A DNA stretch of 64,000 nucleotides, from NCBI GenBank assembly GCA_937974555.1, contig CALJKR010000074.1:1-64000 (forward strand). Direction: 5' to 3'. Shown here piece by piece: positions 53,343 to 62,635 of the stretch (position 1 is its first letter; every line of letters starts with the position of its first letter). A program made the translations under genes and the position numbers. This DNA is from an uncultured Flavobacteriales bacterium (GTDB lineage: Bacteria; Bacteroidota; Bacteroidia; Flavobacteriales_D; Sanyastnellaceae). The notes under the pieces are model-generated. The model made no database searches. It was not told the DNA's origin and was given only the letters and a program-made list of their open reading frames with translations.

Positions 53343-55939
53343 AAAATATATTGAGCATAATCCTGCTTTTTGTGGGATTTCAATTGGCGGCGCAAAACTT
53401 TATGCCCAAGGAGGTATTGTTTCAATTGCGAAATGAGAACGCCCGGTTGGAAGTAGAAAGAAATTTGATTCAGCATTTTGGATCTTTTGTCGACTTCCGC
53501 ATCAAGCAGGAAGTATCCAAGCCCATGCGTATTTATCTCTTGGGATGGGATCAAGATCAGATTTCGGAAAGGGAGGTTTTGGAATTTTTATCTACGCAGT
53601 CTGCGGTTAGTGTGGCACAATTGAATCATGTTATCGAAGAGAGGCTTACACCCAATGACCCTTTGTTTGGGAATCAATGGCATTTTATTGATCCGCAAGA
53701 CAACGATATCGATGCAGATTTGGCTTGGGATATTACAACCGGTGGAACCACCCCGTTGGGCGATGAGATTGTGGCCTGTATAGTGGAAGGGAATGGCGCC
53801 AAGTGGGATCAAGAAGATATTTTACCTAACCATTGGGTGAATGTGAATGAGATTGCAGGAAATGGAATTGATGACGACAACAATGGGTATGTGGATGATT
53901 ATGATGGTTGGAATGTCAGTGGCAATAATGACAACTTCTCCAATGGGAATCACGGCACTCAAGTGAGCAGCATGATTGGCGCCAAGGGCAATAATGTCTT
54001 GGGCGTTACTGGAGTAAATTGGGATGTCAAATTGATGCAAGTGCAAATGGGAGGTGTTTCTGAGGCCAATGCCATCAGTGCTTATACGTATCCATTGGTG
54101 ATGCGACAGTTGTACAACAATACCAATGGTGAGCAAGGGGCCTTTGTGGTAGTGACCAACAGCAGTTGGGGAATTGATAATGCCGCAGCTTCAGGTTATC
54201 CTTTGTGGTGCCAGATGTATGATACCTTGGGACATTATGGAATTTTGAGCTGCGCCGCTACCGCCAATAACAATGTGAATGTAGACAACGTGGGAGACAT
54301 GCCCACGACTTGTCCGAGTGATTTTTTGATTTCAGTAACGGCCACCAACAACAGTGATGTTCGCACATTCAGTGGATATGGAACCACGCACATCGATTTG
54401 GGAGCACCGGGCGAAAATGTTTTGATGGCGGGAAATACCAATTATGCCACAAGTTCAGGAACTTCTTTCGCATCACCATGCGTAGCAGGAACGGTTGCAT
54501 TGTTGTATTCTGCGCCTTGTTTGTCTTTTGCCTCATTGGCTCACTCCTCACCCATGAATGCCGCTGCTTGGGTCAAAGGATATATTCTCAATGGTGTAGA
54601 TCCAATCAGTAATTTGCAATCTGAGGTTTTAACTGGAGGGAGATTGAATGTCAAGAACAGCTTGGATTTGCTGTTGTCAGAATGTTCGGCTTCCAACTGT
54701 CTTCCTCCTTATAATGTCGTTGCCTTGACCGATGAAAATTCAACCTCGGTCACATTAGAATGGAGTACAATCGGTGCGGGTCAGGTAGATTTGCAATTGC
54801 GAATACAAGGAGCTGCAAACTGGACAGAAATAATCGATGTTACGAGTGGATTGCAACTGGATACGCTTCAAGCGTGCAACATCTATGAGTATCGCCTTCG
54901 AGTGGCCTGTGATACCACTTCCAGCGATTGGGGTGATACCTATTCTTTCACCACTTCGGGTTGTTGTTATCATCCGCAAACATTCACGGTAAGTGCCGTT
55001 TCTGACCTCAACACCACCTTGGAGTGGCCCGCAATTTTGGCAGCGCAAGGTTATACCGTAGCGTTAACAGCCAATGGGCAGCAAACCGTTGAGTATACAA
55101 CCAATGTTCCAAGTATCACCTGGATGGATTTGATCCCTTGTACCGATTATGTGGCCGTTGTTTTTTCAATCTGCGCAACGACGCAAACGCAGTTGGAATT
55201 TGCCAATTGGACCACCTTGGGATGTCAGTCTTGTTCGGAAATTCCCACATGTGGAGTAGGTGTGGATGATGCATCAGCAGAATGGATAAACCAAGTGCAG
55301 TTTGCGGATATCAACAATACCAGCGGAGCCAACGGTGGTTATGGTGATTTTACTTCGTTGAGTACAACCCTCAATGTGGGTCAAACATACCCTATCACGA
55401 TAACCCCTGGGTTTGGCGGGTTATCCTATACAGAATATACCAAGGTCTGGATTGACTGGAATGCCAATGGAATTTTTGAGGACAGTGAATTGGCTTTGGA
55501 TCCAGGATCGGGATCTACACAACCGGTGGTAGGCAATATTACGGTGCCGTCAACGGCTACTTTGGGAAGTGCAAGAATGCGGATAGGGATGACCTACTAC
55601 GGTGTTTTGGGAACGGGCCAAATCCCTGCGGCCTGCGGAACTTTTGCTTATGGTGAATTTGAGGATTATTGTTTGACTATTCAATCCGGCAATAGCGTCG
55701 ACCAAGAACCCCAGAATACATGGGCTATTTTCCCCAATCCCAACCATGGAAATTTCGTTTTATCAGGTGTGACATCTGGATCGAGATTATTGATTTCCGA
55801 TGTCGAAGGAAGAAGAGTGGCAGTGGAATGGATTCAATCCGCCAGTCATGAATGCAACGTCGTCCTTCCCTCAGGCGTCTACATTTTGACCATCGAAGGA
55901 GATTCAGGTGGTAAAAAATTAAAAATGATTGTACAATAA
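53339..55939 (+). CDS. Secreted subtilase (S8) with Glu in place of the catalytic Asp; T9SS tail
   Basis: The 866-residue protein has a signal peptide (MKNILSIILLFVGFQLAAQ), a short propeptide and an S8 domain. The His motif is NHGTQVSSMIG (His 205) and the Ser motif SSGTSFASPCVAG (Ser 376). The Asp motif, normally V-I-D-T/S-G, reads CIVEGNGAKWDQ, placing Glu 150 at the Asp position. FN3-like repeats (near 455-630), a GEVED-type domain (KVWIDWNANGIFEDSE near 700) and a T9SS type A tail (AIFPNPNHGNFVLSG) follow. It is coupled to murF-alr by an ATGA overlap. It may be an active variant or a binding pseudoprotease. Confidence 0.87.
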   Translation: MKNILSIILLFVGFQLAAQNFMPKEVLFQLRNENARLEVERNLIQHFGSFVDFRIKQEVSKPMRIYLLGWDQDQISEREVLEFLSTQSAVSVAQLNHVIEERLTPNDPLFGNQWHFIDPQDNDIDADLAWDITTGGTTPLGDEIVACIVEGNGAKWDQEDILPNHWVNVNEIAGNGIDDDNNGYVDDYDGWNVSGNNDNFSNGNHGTQVSSMIGAKGNNVLGVTGVNWDVKLMQVQMGGVSEANAISAYTYPLVMRQLYNNTNGEQGAFVVVTNSSWGIDNAAASGYPLWCQMYDTLGHYGILSCAATANNNVNVDNVGDMPTTCPSDFLISVTATNNSDVRTFSGYGTTHIDLGAPGENVLMAGNTNYATSSGTSFASPCVAGTVALLYSAPCLSFASLAHSSPMNAAAWVKGYILNGVDPISNLQSEVLTGGRLNVKNSLDLLLSECSASNCLPPYNVVALTDENSTSVTLEWSTIGAGQVDLQLRIQGAANWTEIIDVTSGLQLDTLQACNIYEYRLRVACDTTSSDWGDTYSFTTSGCCYHPQTFTVSAVSDLNTTLEWPAILAAQGYTVALTANGQQTVEYTTNVPSITWMDLIPCTDYVAVVFSICATTQTQLEFANWTTLGCQSCSEIPTCGVGVDDASAEWINQVQFADINNTSGANGGYGDFTSLSTTLNVGQTYPITITPGFGGLSYTEYTKVWIDWNANGIFEDSELALDPGSGSTQPVVGNITVPSTATLGSARMRIGMTYYGVLGTGQIPAACGTFAYGEFEDYCLTIQSGNSVDQEPQNTWAIFPNPNHGNFVLSGVTSGSRLLISDVEGRRVAVEWIQSASHECNVVLPSGVYILTIEGDSGGKKLKMIVQ

Positions 55940-55975
55940 ACACACGTTCATTGGGTTTGCACATAACTTCGTTAC

Positions 55976-58654
55976 ATGCGCTATAGAATAATTTTCCTCC
56001 TGGTTGTGCTGATGGGATGTTTCCAATCTGTACGGGCCACGCACAATCGTGCGGGAGAGATTATCTATGAACATGTTTCAGGATATACCTACAAGGTTAC
56101 CATTCTTACCATTACCAAATCCTCTTCTCCGGCAGATCGTCCGTGGTTAAAAATATACTGGGGTGATGAGCCCAGCGATATTGCAGAGACCGATTTGGAT
56201 AGCTTGCCACGAGCGGAAGAGGTGATCTTGTCTGGTATGGATGCCAAGCGAAATGTTTACTATGGCTACCATACTTACGCTGGACCTGGGATTTATACTT
56301 TGATGATGATTGATCCCAATCGCAATGGCGGCGTGGTCAATATTATCAATAGTGTTCAACAGGTCTTCAGTATTCAGACACAGTTGATGATCAGTCCCGG
56401 ATTGGGGCACAACAACTCCGTTCAATTGCTGAATCCCCCAACGCAGGAGGCTTGTATCTATCAGCCTTGGATGCACAATCCAGCGGCCTATGACCCTGAT
56501 GGAGATTCGCTATCTTATAGTTTGGTGAGTTGCTTGGGAGAAGGAGGATTGCCATTGGCATTGGGTGATGTTCCCGCTTGGGTGCTTCCCAATGAAGTCA
56601 CCTCATCGGGATCGGATATTTTCACCATCAATTCATTGACGGGTGATGTGAATTGGAGTGTCCCTCTGCTCGCAGGAGAGTACAACATCGCCATTAAAAT
56701 TACGGAGTATCGACAAGGGGTTGCCATCGGATTTGTGATTCGGGATATGCAGATTACGGTTGTAACATGCAACAATCAACCGCCCATGATTATGCCGGTT
56801 GCCGACAAGTGTGTCTTGGCAGGCGATAATTTGTGGTTTCAATTGTTGGCCACAGATCCCAATGGAGACAACATCGCCATGCAAGCGTTTGGAGGACCAT
56901 TGACCAATGTGGTTCATCCCGCAACTTTTAATCCAAGTTCCTACATCTTTAGCTGGACACCAGAATGTGAGGAGATTCGTTATGCCCCGTATCAAATGAC
57001 ATTTCAAGCCACGGATGATGGTTATGTGAATTTGTCTTATATCGAAACGATGAATATTCAAGTCGTTGCTCCCCGGGTAGAGAATCCAGTGGCTGCGCCT
57101 TTTAATAATGGGATTCAAGTATCTTGGGATGAGCACAGTTGTTCCAACATATTTACACCATACCAAGCCAGCTTGGTGGATTATCAGATATACAGAAGAA
57201 ATGGATTGTATGGTTTTGTACCCAGCAATTGTGAGTTGGGGGTTCCGGATTACACGGGTTATGAATATGTGACCAGTGTGGATGGGGTTTCTACAACGAG
57301 CTATTTGGATGAAAATGTAAATTTTGGCGCCAATTACTGTTACATGATTGTCACCCGTTGGCCCGATGGTTCCATTTCCTATGCCAGTGAGGAGGTGTGT
57401 GCACAGCTCGAAAAAACAGTTCCGATTATCACCCAAGTCACCATTGGAGTTACCAGTTTTGATATGGGCGTCGATACCGTGACTTGGTCGCCTCCGGCAG
57501 ATTTGAATACCACGCAATATCCAGGTCCTTATCGTTACGAATTGTACCATAAGGTGGCAGGATCCAATATCGAAGAAATGGTTTGGTCCAGCACGACAGA
57601 TGCTGATTTCATGAATTTGGATACAGCGGTCACCCAAATTGGAGGGTTAAATACACAAGGGGCAAGTCATCGTTATCGCGTTCGATTATTATCCAATGAA
57701 ATTGAGGTGGGCTACTCCTCTTCAGCCATGAGCCCGTGGTTGCAATTGACTCCTTTGGACAACGCGATGCAAATTCAATTGGTGGAAGAAGTTCCTTGGG
57801 ACAACTTGCGTTATGAATATTATCGGAAGGGGCCATTGGATGCGGATTTTGTATTGCTTTTGGACACAACGGTTTCGAATTGGATAGACCATGATTTGAT
57901 TAACAATCAACCCTATTGTTACAAAGTGAGAACCAAAGGAACCTATGGCACTTCGGGAGTAAAGGATCCATTGTGGAACTGGAGTCAAGAAGCTTGCGCA
58001 CAACCTTACGATCAAGAGCCCCCTTGCCCTCCTGTTTTAAAAGCGGAGTCGGATTGTGAGGTGCCGGTATTGACGCTTCACTGGAATCTGCCCACTTGTG
58101 CAGATGACGTAACCGGTTATCGATTGTATCGAGCCAATGTCGAAGGTGAGGCTTTTGTTTTGATTCATGAAACAGCCAACAACCAAGACACCACGTTTGT
58201 TATTGAACCCGAAGCCAGCAATGGAAGTATCGCAGGATGCTATGTGGTTACTGCCATTGATTCACTGAACCTATGGCCCAATGGACAAATGAATCAAAAT
58301 GAAAGTATATTTTCTGATACGCTTTGCTTTGATAACTGTCCTTTCTATGCCTTGCCCAATTTATTTACACCCAATGGAGATCAACACAATGATACCTTTG
58401 ACGCTTTCCCATACCGATCCATTGATCACGTCGAAATGAAAATTTTTAATCGCTGGGGGACTTTGGTTTTTGAAACCACAGACCCCGGTATTGTGTGGTC
58501 AGGAAAGGATTTGAAAACGCTGAAATTGTGTGATGACGGGGTGTATTATTATACGATTCAGGTATATGAGATCCGATTGAATGGAATTCAACCCTACAGC
58601 TTAAATGGATGGTTACATTTGATAGATGGTAAAGTGGGAGCAGTAATAGAATAA
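55976..58654 (+). CDS. Secreted multi-domain protein with T9SS type B (CHU_C) sorting domain
   Basis: The 892-residue protein has a signal peptide (MRYRIIFLLVVLMGCFQSVR, then AT). The region RAGEIIYEHVSGYTYKVTIL and the phrases that follow are typical of large surface proteins of this phylum. Several beta-sandwich/FN3-like domains are visible (near 360-480, 485-590 and 690-780). The C-terminal type B domain has LPNLFTPNGDQHNDTF, VEMKIFNRWGTLVFE and WLHLIDG near the end. The type B domain anchors or routes the protein by T9SS, often with PorP/SprF-like partners. Its role is unknown, probably adhesive. Confidence 0.87.
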   Translation: MRYRIIFLLVVLMGCFQSVRATHNRAGEIIYEHVSGYTYKVTILTITKSSSPADRPWLKIYWGDEPSDIAETDLDSLPRAEEVILSGMDAKRNVYYGYHTYAGPGIYTLMMIDPNRNGGVVNIINSVQQVFSIQTQLMISPGLGHNNSVQLLNPPTQEACIYQPWMHNPAAYDPDGDSLSYSLVSCLGEGGLPLALGDVPAWVLPNEVTSSGSDIFTINSLTGDVNWSVPLLAGEYNIAIKITEYRQGVAIGFVIRDMQITVVTCNNQPPMIMPVADKCVLAGDNLWFQLLATDPNGDNIAMQAFGGPLTNVVHPATFNPSSYIFSWTPECEEIRYAPYQMTFQATDDGYVNLSYIETMNIQVVAPRVENPVAAPFNNGIQVSWDEHSCSNIFTPYQASLVDYQIYRRNGLYGFVPSNCELGVPDYTGYEYVTSVDGVSTTSYLDENVNFGANYCYMIVTRWPDGSISYASEEVCAQLEKTVPIITQVTIGVTSFDMGVDTVTWSPPADLNTTQYPGPYRYELYHKVAGSNIEEMVWSSTTDADFMNLDTAVTQIGGLNTQGASHRYRVRLLSNEIEVGYSSSAMSPWLQLTPLDNAMQIQLVEEVPWDNLRYEYYRKGPLDADFVLLLDTTVSNWIDHDLINNQPYCYKVRTKGTYGTSGVKDPLWNWSQEACAQPYDQEPPCPPVLKAESDCEVPVLTLHWNLPTCADDVTGYRLYRANVEGEAFVLIHETANNQDTTFVIEPEASNGSIAGCYVVTAIDSLNLWPNGQMNQNESIFSDTLCFDNCPFYALPNLFTPNGDQHNDTFDAFPYRSIDHVEMKIFNRWGTLVFETTDPGIVWSGKDLKTLKLCDDGVYYYTIQVYEIRLNGIQPYSLNGWLHLIDGKVGAVIE

Positions 58655-58656
58655 AT

Positions 58657-59262
58657 ATGTTTACAGGGATAGTTGAGAGCATCGGAACCATCGTAGGGAA
58701 ACGCACAGAAGCGTCCAATATTCATTTTGATGTGGCGTGTGATTTCTTGGGCGAGATTAAAATAGATCAGAGTATTGCCCATGATGGTGTGTGTCTGACA
58801 GTAGTGGCTATTGAATCAGATCACTACACAGTGACTGTAATACAGGAAACCATCAGCAAGACGTGCCTTGGGCAATGGGCGGTAGGAAGAAGAGTCAATT
58901 TGGAGCGTGCCATGCCTTTTCAGGGTAGATTGGATGGACACATCGTACAGGGTCATGTTGATACGACTGCAGTCTGTACTTCCAAAATAGAAGAAAATGG
59001 CAGTTGGCGTTTTGGTTTTAAATACAATAAAAATTCAGAGTGGTTGACCATAGAAAAGGGGAGTATTTGTGTCAATGGAACGAGCCTTACCGTTGTGGAT
59101 AGTGGAGTAGATACATTTTCAGTTTGTATTATTCCATATACATTTGAACATACCACGATCAATCAAGTTGAAGTGGGTACTGCAGTTAATTTAGAGTTTG
59201 ATGTTTTTGGCAAATACGTTTTAAAATATGCGCAGGCATATCAACGTACCTTTGCCCAGTAA
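58657..59262 (+). CDS. ribE: Riboflavin synthase alpha subunit
   Basis: This enzyme dismutates 6,7-dimethyl-8-ribityllumazine to riboflavin. The 201-residue protein has the two-fold lumazine-binding barrel: MFTGIVESIGTIVGK with HDGVCLTVVAIESDHYTV, then QGHVDTTAVC and INGTSLTVVD-like VNGTSLTVVDSGVDTFSV. It sits two bases after the type B T9SS gene and 12 bases before rseP, so it is in the same run. I saw no FMN riboswitch. Confidence 0.96.
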   Translation: MFTGIVESIGTIVGKRTEASNIHFDVACDFLGEIKIDQSIAHDGVCLTVVAIESDHYTVTVIQETISKTCLGQWAVGRRVNLERAMPFQGRLDGHIVQGHVDTTAVCTSKIEENGSWRFGFKYNKNSEWLTIEKGSICVNGTSLTVVDSGVDTFSVCIIPYTFEHTTINQVEVGTAVNLEFDVFGKYVLKYAQAYQRTFAQ

Positions 59263-59274
59263 ATTTGAAAGAGT

Positions 59275-60588
59275 ATGATGTTGGCCTTGCAATTGTTTTT
59301 GAGTTTGTCTTTATTGATTATCCTTCATGAAGGAGGTCATTTTATCCCTGCAAAATTGTTTAAGATTCGAGTAGAGAAATTTTATTTGTTTTTTGATCCC
59401 TGGTTCAGTTTATTTAAAAAGAAAATAGGCGGAACAGAATATGGCATGGGCTGGTTGCCTTTGGGTGGTTATGTCAAGATTTCCGGAATGGTGGATGAGA
59501 GCATGGACAAGGAGCAATTGTCCAAGCCAGCAGAAGAGTGGGAATTCAGGGCCAAACCCGCCTGGCAGCGATTGATTGTTATGATTGGTGGGGTGGTTGT
59601 CAATGTCATTGTTGGAGTTGTCTTGTATGCCATCGTGTTGGGAGTTTGGGGGAAGGATGAATTGCCAGTACAAAACATTACTTATGGTGTGCATTGTGAT
59701 TCCTTGATGACTACCGTTGGTTTCAAAGAGGGAGATCGCATCATCGCATTGGATGGGAAGACACCAGATTCTTATACCTCAATTCCCAAATGGATGTTGT
59801 TGAATCATCCCAAGGAAGCAACCGTAATCCGCGATGGAAATACCATTCAGATTGCATTGCCAGAGAATTTGGGTCAGATGATGGTGGACAATGGAGTTCG
59901 TATGCCATTTACGCCACGCATCCCATGTGTTGTGGATACGGTGATCGCAGGAACTCCGGCTGACAAAGCAGGATTAATGAAAGGCGATTCAATTGTTTCC
60001 ATCAATGGGGACACCTTGACCTATTTTCAAAACATTCAAAAGGCATTGCATGCCCAAACCGAGAAGCAAGTGCAAGTGGGATTGTATCGAAACGGCCAAT
60101 GGATGACATTGTCACCGACAACAACGGCAGAGGGTACCATCGGATTTGCGCCGCGTACACCGGATCATTATTTCACTTATGTCAACCGAACCTTTGGATT
60201 TTTTGAAGCCATCCCTGCGGGTATGTCCCAAGCTTGGGAGACGGTTCGCGACTATGCCTCGCAATTGAAATTTTTGTTTTCTGCTTCGGGCGCCAAGCAA
60301 GTGGGTGGATTTGCCACTTTTGCTAAATTATTTCCAGAGCAATGGAATTGGGCGATGTTTTGGGAACGCACCGCCTTTATCTCTTTGATTTTGGCTTTTA
60401 TGAATATCTTGCCTATTCCTGCTTTGGATGGTGGACATGTGATGTTCCTGCTTTGGGAAATGATTACAGGCAAGGCGGCTTCTCAAAAAATAATGGAGTG
60501 GGCGCAAATGGTGGGCATGATCTTGTTGTTGGGCTTAATGCTTTATGGAAATGGCATGGACATCGTTCGCTGGTTCTCGGCTAGGTAG
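59275..60588 (+). CDS. rseP: RIP metalloprotease RseP (site-2 protease)
   Basis: RseP cleaves transmembrane substrates such as anti-sigma factors. The 437-residue protein has the zinc motif HEGGH at residues 18-22 in the first helix. PDZ-type domains are near 125-205 and 210-290, the second with GTPADKAGLMKGDSIVSING. The LDG motif is in NILPIPALDGGHVMF near 381. It overlaps the next gene by 44 bases. Confidence 0.95.
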   Translation: MMLALQLFLSLSLLIILHEGGHFIPAKLFKIRVEKFYLFFDPWFSLFKKKIGGTEYGMGWLPLGGYVKISGMVDESMDKEQLSKPAEEWEFRAKPAWQRLIVMIGGVVVNVIVGVVLYAIVLGVWGKDELPVQNITYGVHCDSLMTTVGFKEGDRIIALDGKTPDSYTSIPKWMLLNHPKEATVIRDGNTIQIALPENLGQMMVDNGVRMPFTPRIPCVVDTVIAGTPADKAGLMKGDSIVSINGDTLTYFQNIQKALHAQTEKQVQVGLYRNGQWMTLSPTTTAEGTIGFAPRTPDHYFTYVNRTFGFFEAIPAGMSQAWETVRDYASQLKFLFSASGAKQVGGFATFAKLFPEQWNWAMFWERTAFISLILAFMNILPIPALDGGHVMFLLWEMITGKAASQKIMEWAQMVGMILLLGLMLYGNGMDIVRWFSAR

Positions 60589-62014
60589 TTTGTTGTTCTT
60601 GTTGCTTTGTATAGCAACGGAGGTACAAGCGCAGACCGTGGTGGCCCGTCAATCCGTGGAACGGATGATGGCCGACCAATTTATAGACGAAGCCGAGAAT
60701 CAATCTTACCTTTTTACACTATACAAAAATCGCCTCAATGATATTTCATCATTGGATATGGTGGACATTCCAGCAGGCAAGACATGGAAATACAGCTTGC
60801 CTGAAGACCACTATTGGGTGGGCGTGCACCATTATCCCGATCATTTGGGTTTGATCTTACTGCAATACGCATTGAATTTGGATTCCGTCTATTTCAAAGA
60901 GTTGATTTACCAGCCGGGATTGGGTTGGAAAGAGTCCAGGGTGATTGGTGCGTTGTCTTACAATTCAAAAAACAGAAGGCCCAAATTACGGGTTTTGGAA
61001 TCCGGAGATTGGATGGGCATAGTTTCAGAGCAAGCCACCTATTGGTCCAAGGAATTGATTACCCTGTTGTGGAAAAGGGTAGGAAATCAGTTGACCGGCA
61101 TGAAGTCCATGGAATGGAAGTTGCCCTTGGGAGAAACCGCCACGCAATTGGAGCGTTGGCATTTGGATAGCCAAGGTCATTTTTGGTTGATGAGTGGGAA
61201 TAACCGACAGCCCCAACCCAAGATGGATTTGTCGCAATTGGTCAAGGCTGAGTTGATTCATTTGAATGTATTTGAAAAGCATGTTCAGCAATGGGATTTG
61301 ATATTGGGTCCACGCAGTTTGCGCGAGGTATTTTATCTACCCACTGGAAAAAGCAGTGTGCGATGTGTGGGTACTTTTTCCAACAGTGGCAAAGAAGAGA
61401 TAGATGGGGTGATTGTGTATGATTTGGATGCCGAAAAAGAAACGGTGGTGGCACAGCACGTGGTCAACATGGAACAACCCACAGTGGGGGTACCTTGGAT
61501 CGCGAAAACAGCGATGACCGATAGCACAGGCGGTTTTTGGATTTGGGGAGAGGAGTATTATTACAAGGAAGTAAGATCCATGGATCGGATCAACGGCCAA
61601 CCCACGGGGCCCGTGACGGTGCAGTACCAGGAGTATTTTGAGGACATCTATGGATGGTACATCGGCCATGAATTGAAGGCCATTGACACGACCGTTGTAT
61701 TGCCCAAAAAGCAAGTAGGAGCCGACTTAGAAGGACCATCGTTTGGTGTGAGTTGGCAAGACGGCCCGGTGGTGCGTTTCAACGACCACAACAGCAGTCA
61801 GCCAGAGAAAGGAGAGATCAGGGAATGGTCGGGTCAGCGCACCGTTGTGCGCGAATACCGCATGCAGGGAAAGAATTGGATGAGCACAGCCAAGGATGTC
61901 AGCGGATTATCTGAACGCGGCAACGGACATGTTATTCGCATGCCACTGGAAGTTCGAGACGGACATGTTGGAATATTTCTTTCAGGAAATTATTTTCTTA
62001 TTTGCACGGAATAA
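60545..62014 (+). CDS. Exported protein of unknown function
   Basis: I do not recognise this 489-residue protein. It begins with a signal peptide (LGSLLFLLLCIATEVQAQ after MEMAWTSFAGSR). The ATG at 60545 and the in-frame ATG at 60551 are both possible starts. The body has repeating beta-like blades with Trp and Gly, for example SRVIGALSYNSKNRRPKLRV and DSQGHFWLMSGNNRQPQP, which suggest a beta-propeller. It has no T9SS tail and no lipobox. The start lies inside the end of rseP, 44 bases of overlap, so the two are probably coupled. The tRNA promoter overlaps its stop. Confidence 0.65.
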   Translation: MEMAWTSFAGSRLGSLLFLLLCIATEVQAQTVVARQSVERMMADQFIDEAENQSYLFTLYKNRLNDISSLDMVDIPAGKTWKYSLPEDHYWVGVHHYPDHLGLILLQYALNLDSVYFKELIYQPGLGWKESRVIGALSYNSKNRRPKLRVLESGDWMGIVSEQATYWSKELITLLWKRVGNQLTGMKSMEWKLPLGETATQLERWHLDSQGHFWLMSGNNRQPQPKMDLSQLVKAELIHLNVFEKHVQQWDLILGPRSLREVFYLPTGKSSVRCVGTFSNSGKEEIDGVIVYDLDAEKETVVAQHVVNMEQPTVGVPWIAKTAMTDSTGGFWIWGEEYYYKEVRSMDRINGQPTGPVTVQYQEYFEDIYGWYIGHELKAIDTTVVLPKKQVGADLEGPSFGVSWQDGPVVRFNDHNSSQPEKGEIREWSGQRTVVREYRMQGKNWMSTAKDVSGLSERGNGHVIRMPLEVRDGHVGIFLSGNYFLICTE

Positions 62015-62033
62015 GAGACTTTGTTTATATTTG
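62002..62033 (+). promoter_or_regulatory. Promoter of tRNA-Leu
   Basis: TTG (62002-62004), a 21-base spacer and TATATTTG (62026-62033) lie 16 bases before the tRNA. The -33 element is inside the last codons of the unknown exported gene. Confidence 0.55.
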
Positions 62034-62049
62034 CACCCTCAATCGTGAG

Positions 62050-62132
62050 GCCCGGATGGCGGAACTGGTAGACGCGCACGACTCAAAATCGTGTGTCCTC
62101 GTGACGTGTGGGTTCGATTCCCACTCTGGGTA
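62050..62132 (+). tRNA. tRNA-Leu (anticodon CAA)
   Basis: The acceptor stem GCCCGGA pairs with TCTGGGT (one G-T at each end region), with discriminator A. The anticodon loop CTCAAAA in stem ACGA/TCGT gives anticodon CAA, decoding UUG. The T arm is GTGGG-TTCGATT-CCCAC. The extra arm is of class II length for leucine. CCA is not encoded. TTG is a frequent leucine codon in the genes here. Confidence 0.95.
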
Positions 62133-62137
62133 CAGAG

Positions 62138-62168
62138 AAAAAAGGCGTGAATTTCACGCCTTTTTTTA
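62138..62168. terminator. Bidirectional terminator after tRNA-Leu
   Basis: GGCGTGA (62144-62150) pairs with TCACGCC (62154-62160), followed by eight T. The A-run on the other side makes it usable by the minus-strand thioredoxin-like gene. Confidence 0.9.
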
Positions 62169-62179
62169 TTGCTCAAGAA

Positions 62180-62512
62180 TCAGGTAGTAATAAAATGCGA
62201 CAAGACTTGACCCACCACCTCGGGGGTTTTCAAGCCCACCAATTGATAGGGTTTTTCTAGGTTTAATGCAATGCCGTTGTGGTAGAGGAATGTTTGAGGA
62301 ACAACATTCCCTAATCCAAAAGACATCAGCTCATCGATATTTTCTAAAGCATCGGCTTCAACCCAATTCAGCTCCGTAAATGAAGGGGCGACTTGATCAA
62401 TATTATCTGACATCAATTTGCATGGTGCACAGGCGGGGGAACTGAATTTCACCAATAGCCATTCGTGGTTTTGTTTGAGCGTTTGAAGCTCGTCGAAGTT
62501 TACTTTTTTCAT
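62180..62512 (-). CDS. Thioredoxin-family protein
   Basis: The 110-residue cytoplasmic protein has a thioredoxin fold with CAPC in SSPACAPCKLMSDN (Cys 28 and 31). It has the cis-Pro region GNVVPQTFLYHNGIALNLEK near residue 75. The ATG at 62512 gives the normal start; the ATG at 62530 would add MLKKNT. It could serve as a general thioredoxin-like reductant. CAPC differs from the CGPC of main thioredoxins. Confidence 0.88.
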   Translation of the reverse strand: MKKVNFDELQTLKQNHEWLLVKFSSPACAPCKLMSDNIDQVAPSFTELNWVEADALENIDELMSFGLGNVVPQTFLYHNGIALNLEKPYQLVGLKTPEVVGQVLSHFITT

Positions 62513-62635
62513 AGTGTTTTTTTTGAGCAATGTTAGGTGGGGAACTGAACCGGGTCAAATCACTTTTCTCTTGGTGGGATAGAGGGAATCTATCCATCGT
62601 ACTTCCATTACAATCTCCTATCTTTACTTTGCATC

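Noticed and set aside
56633..57637. Open frame of 334 codons on the minus strand
   Set aside because: It is antisense to the type B T9SS gene, has an odd composition rich in His and Ile, and has no domain or start context.
62002..62187. Open frame of 61 codons over the tRNA
   Set aside because: It spans tRNA-Leu and its terminator, so it is not a gene.
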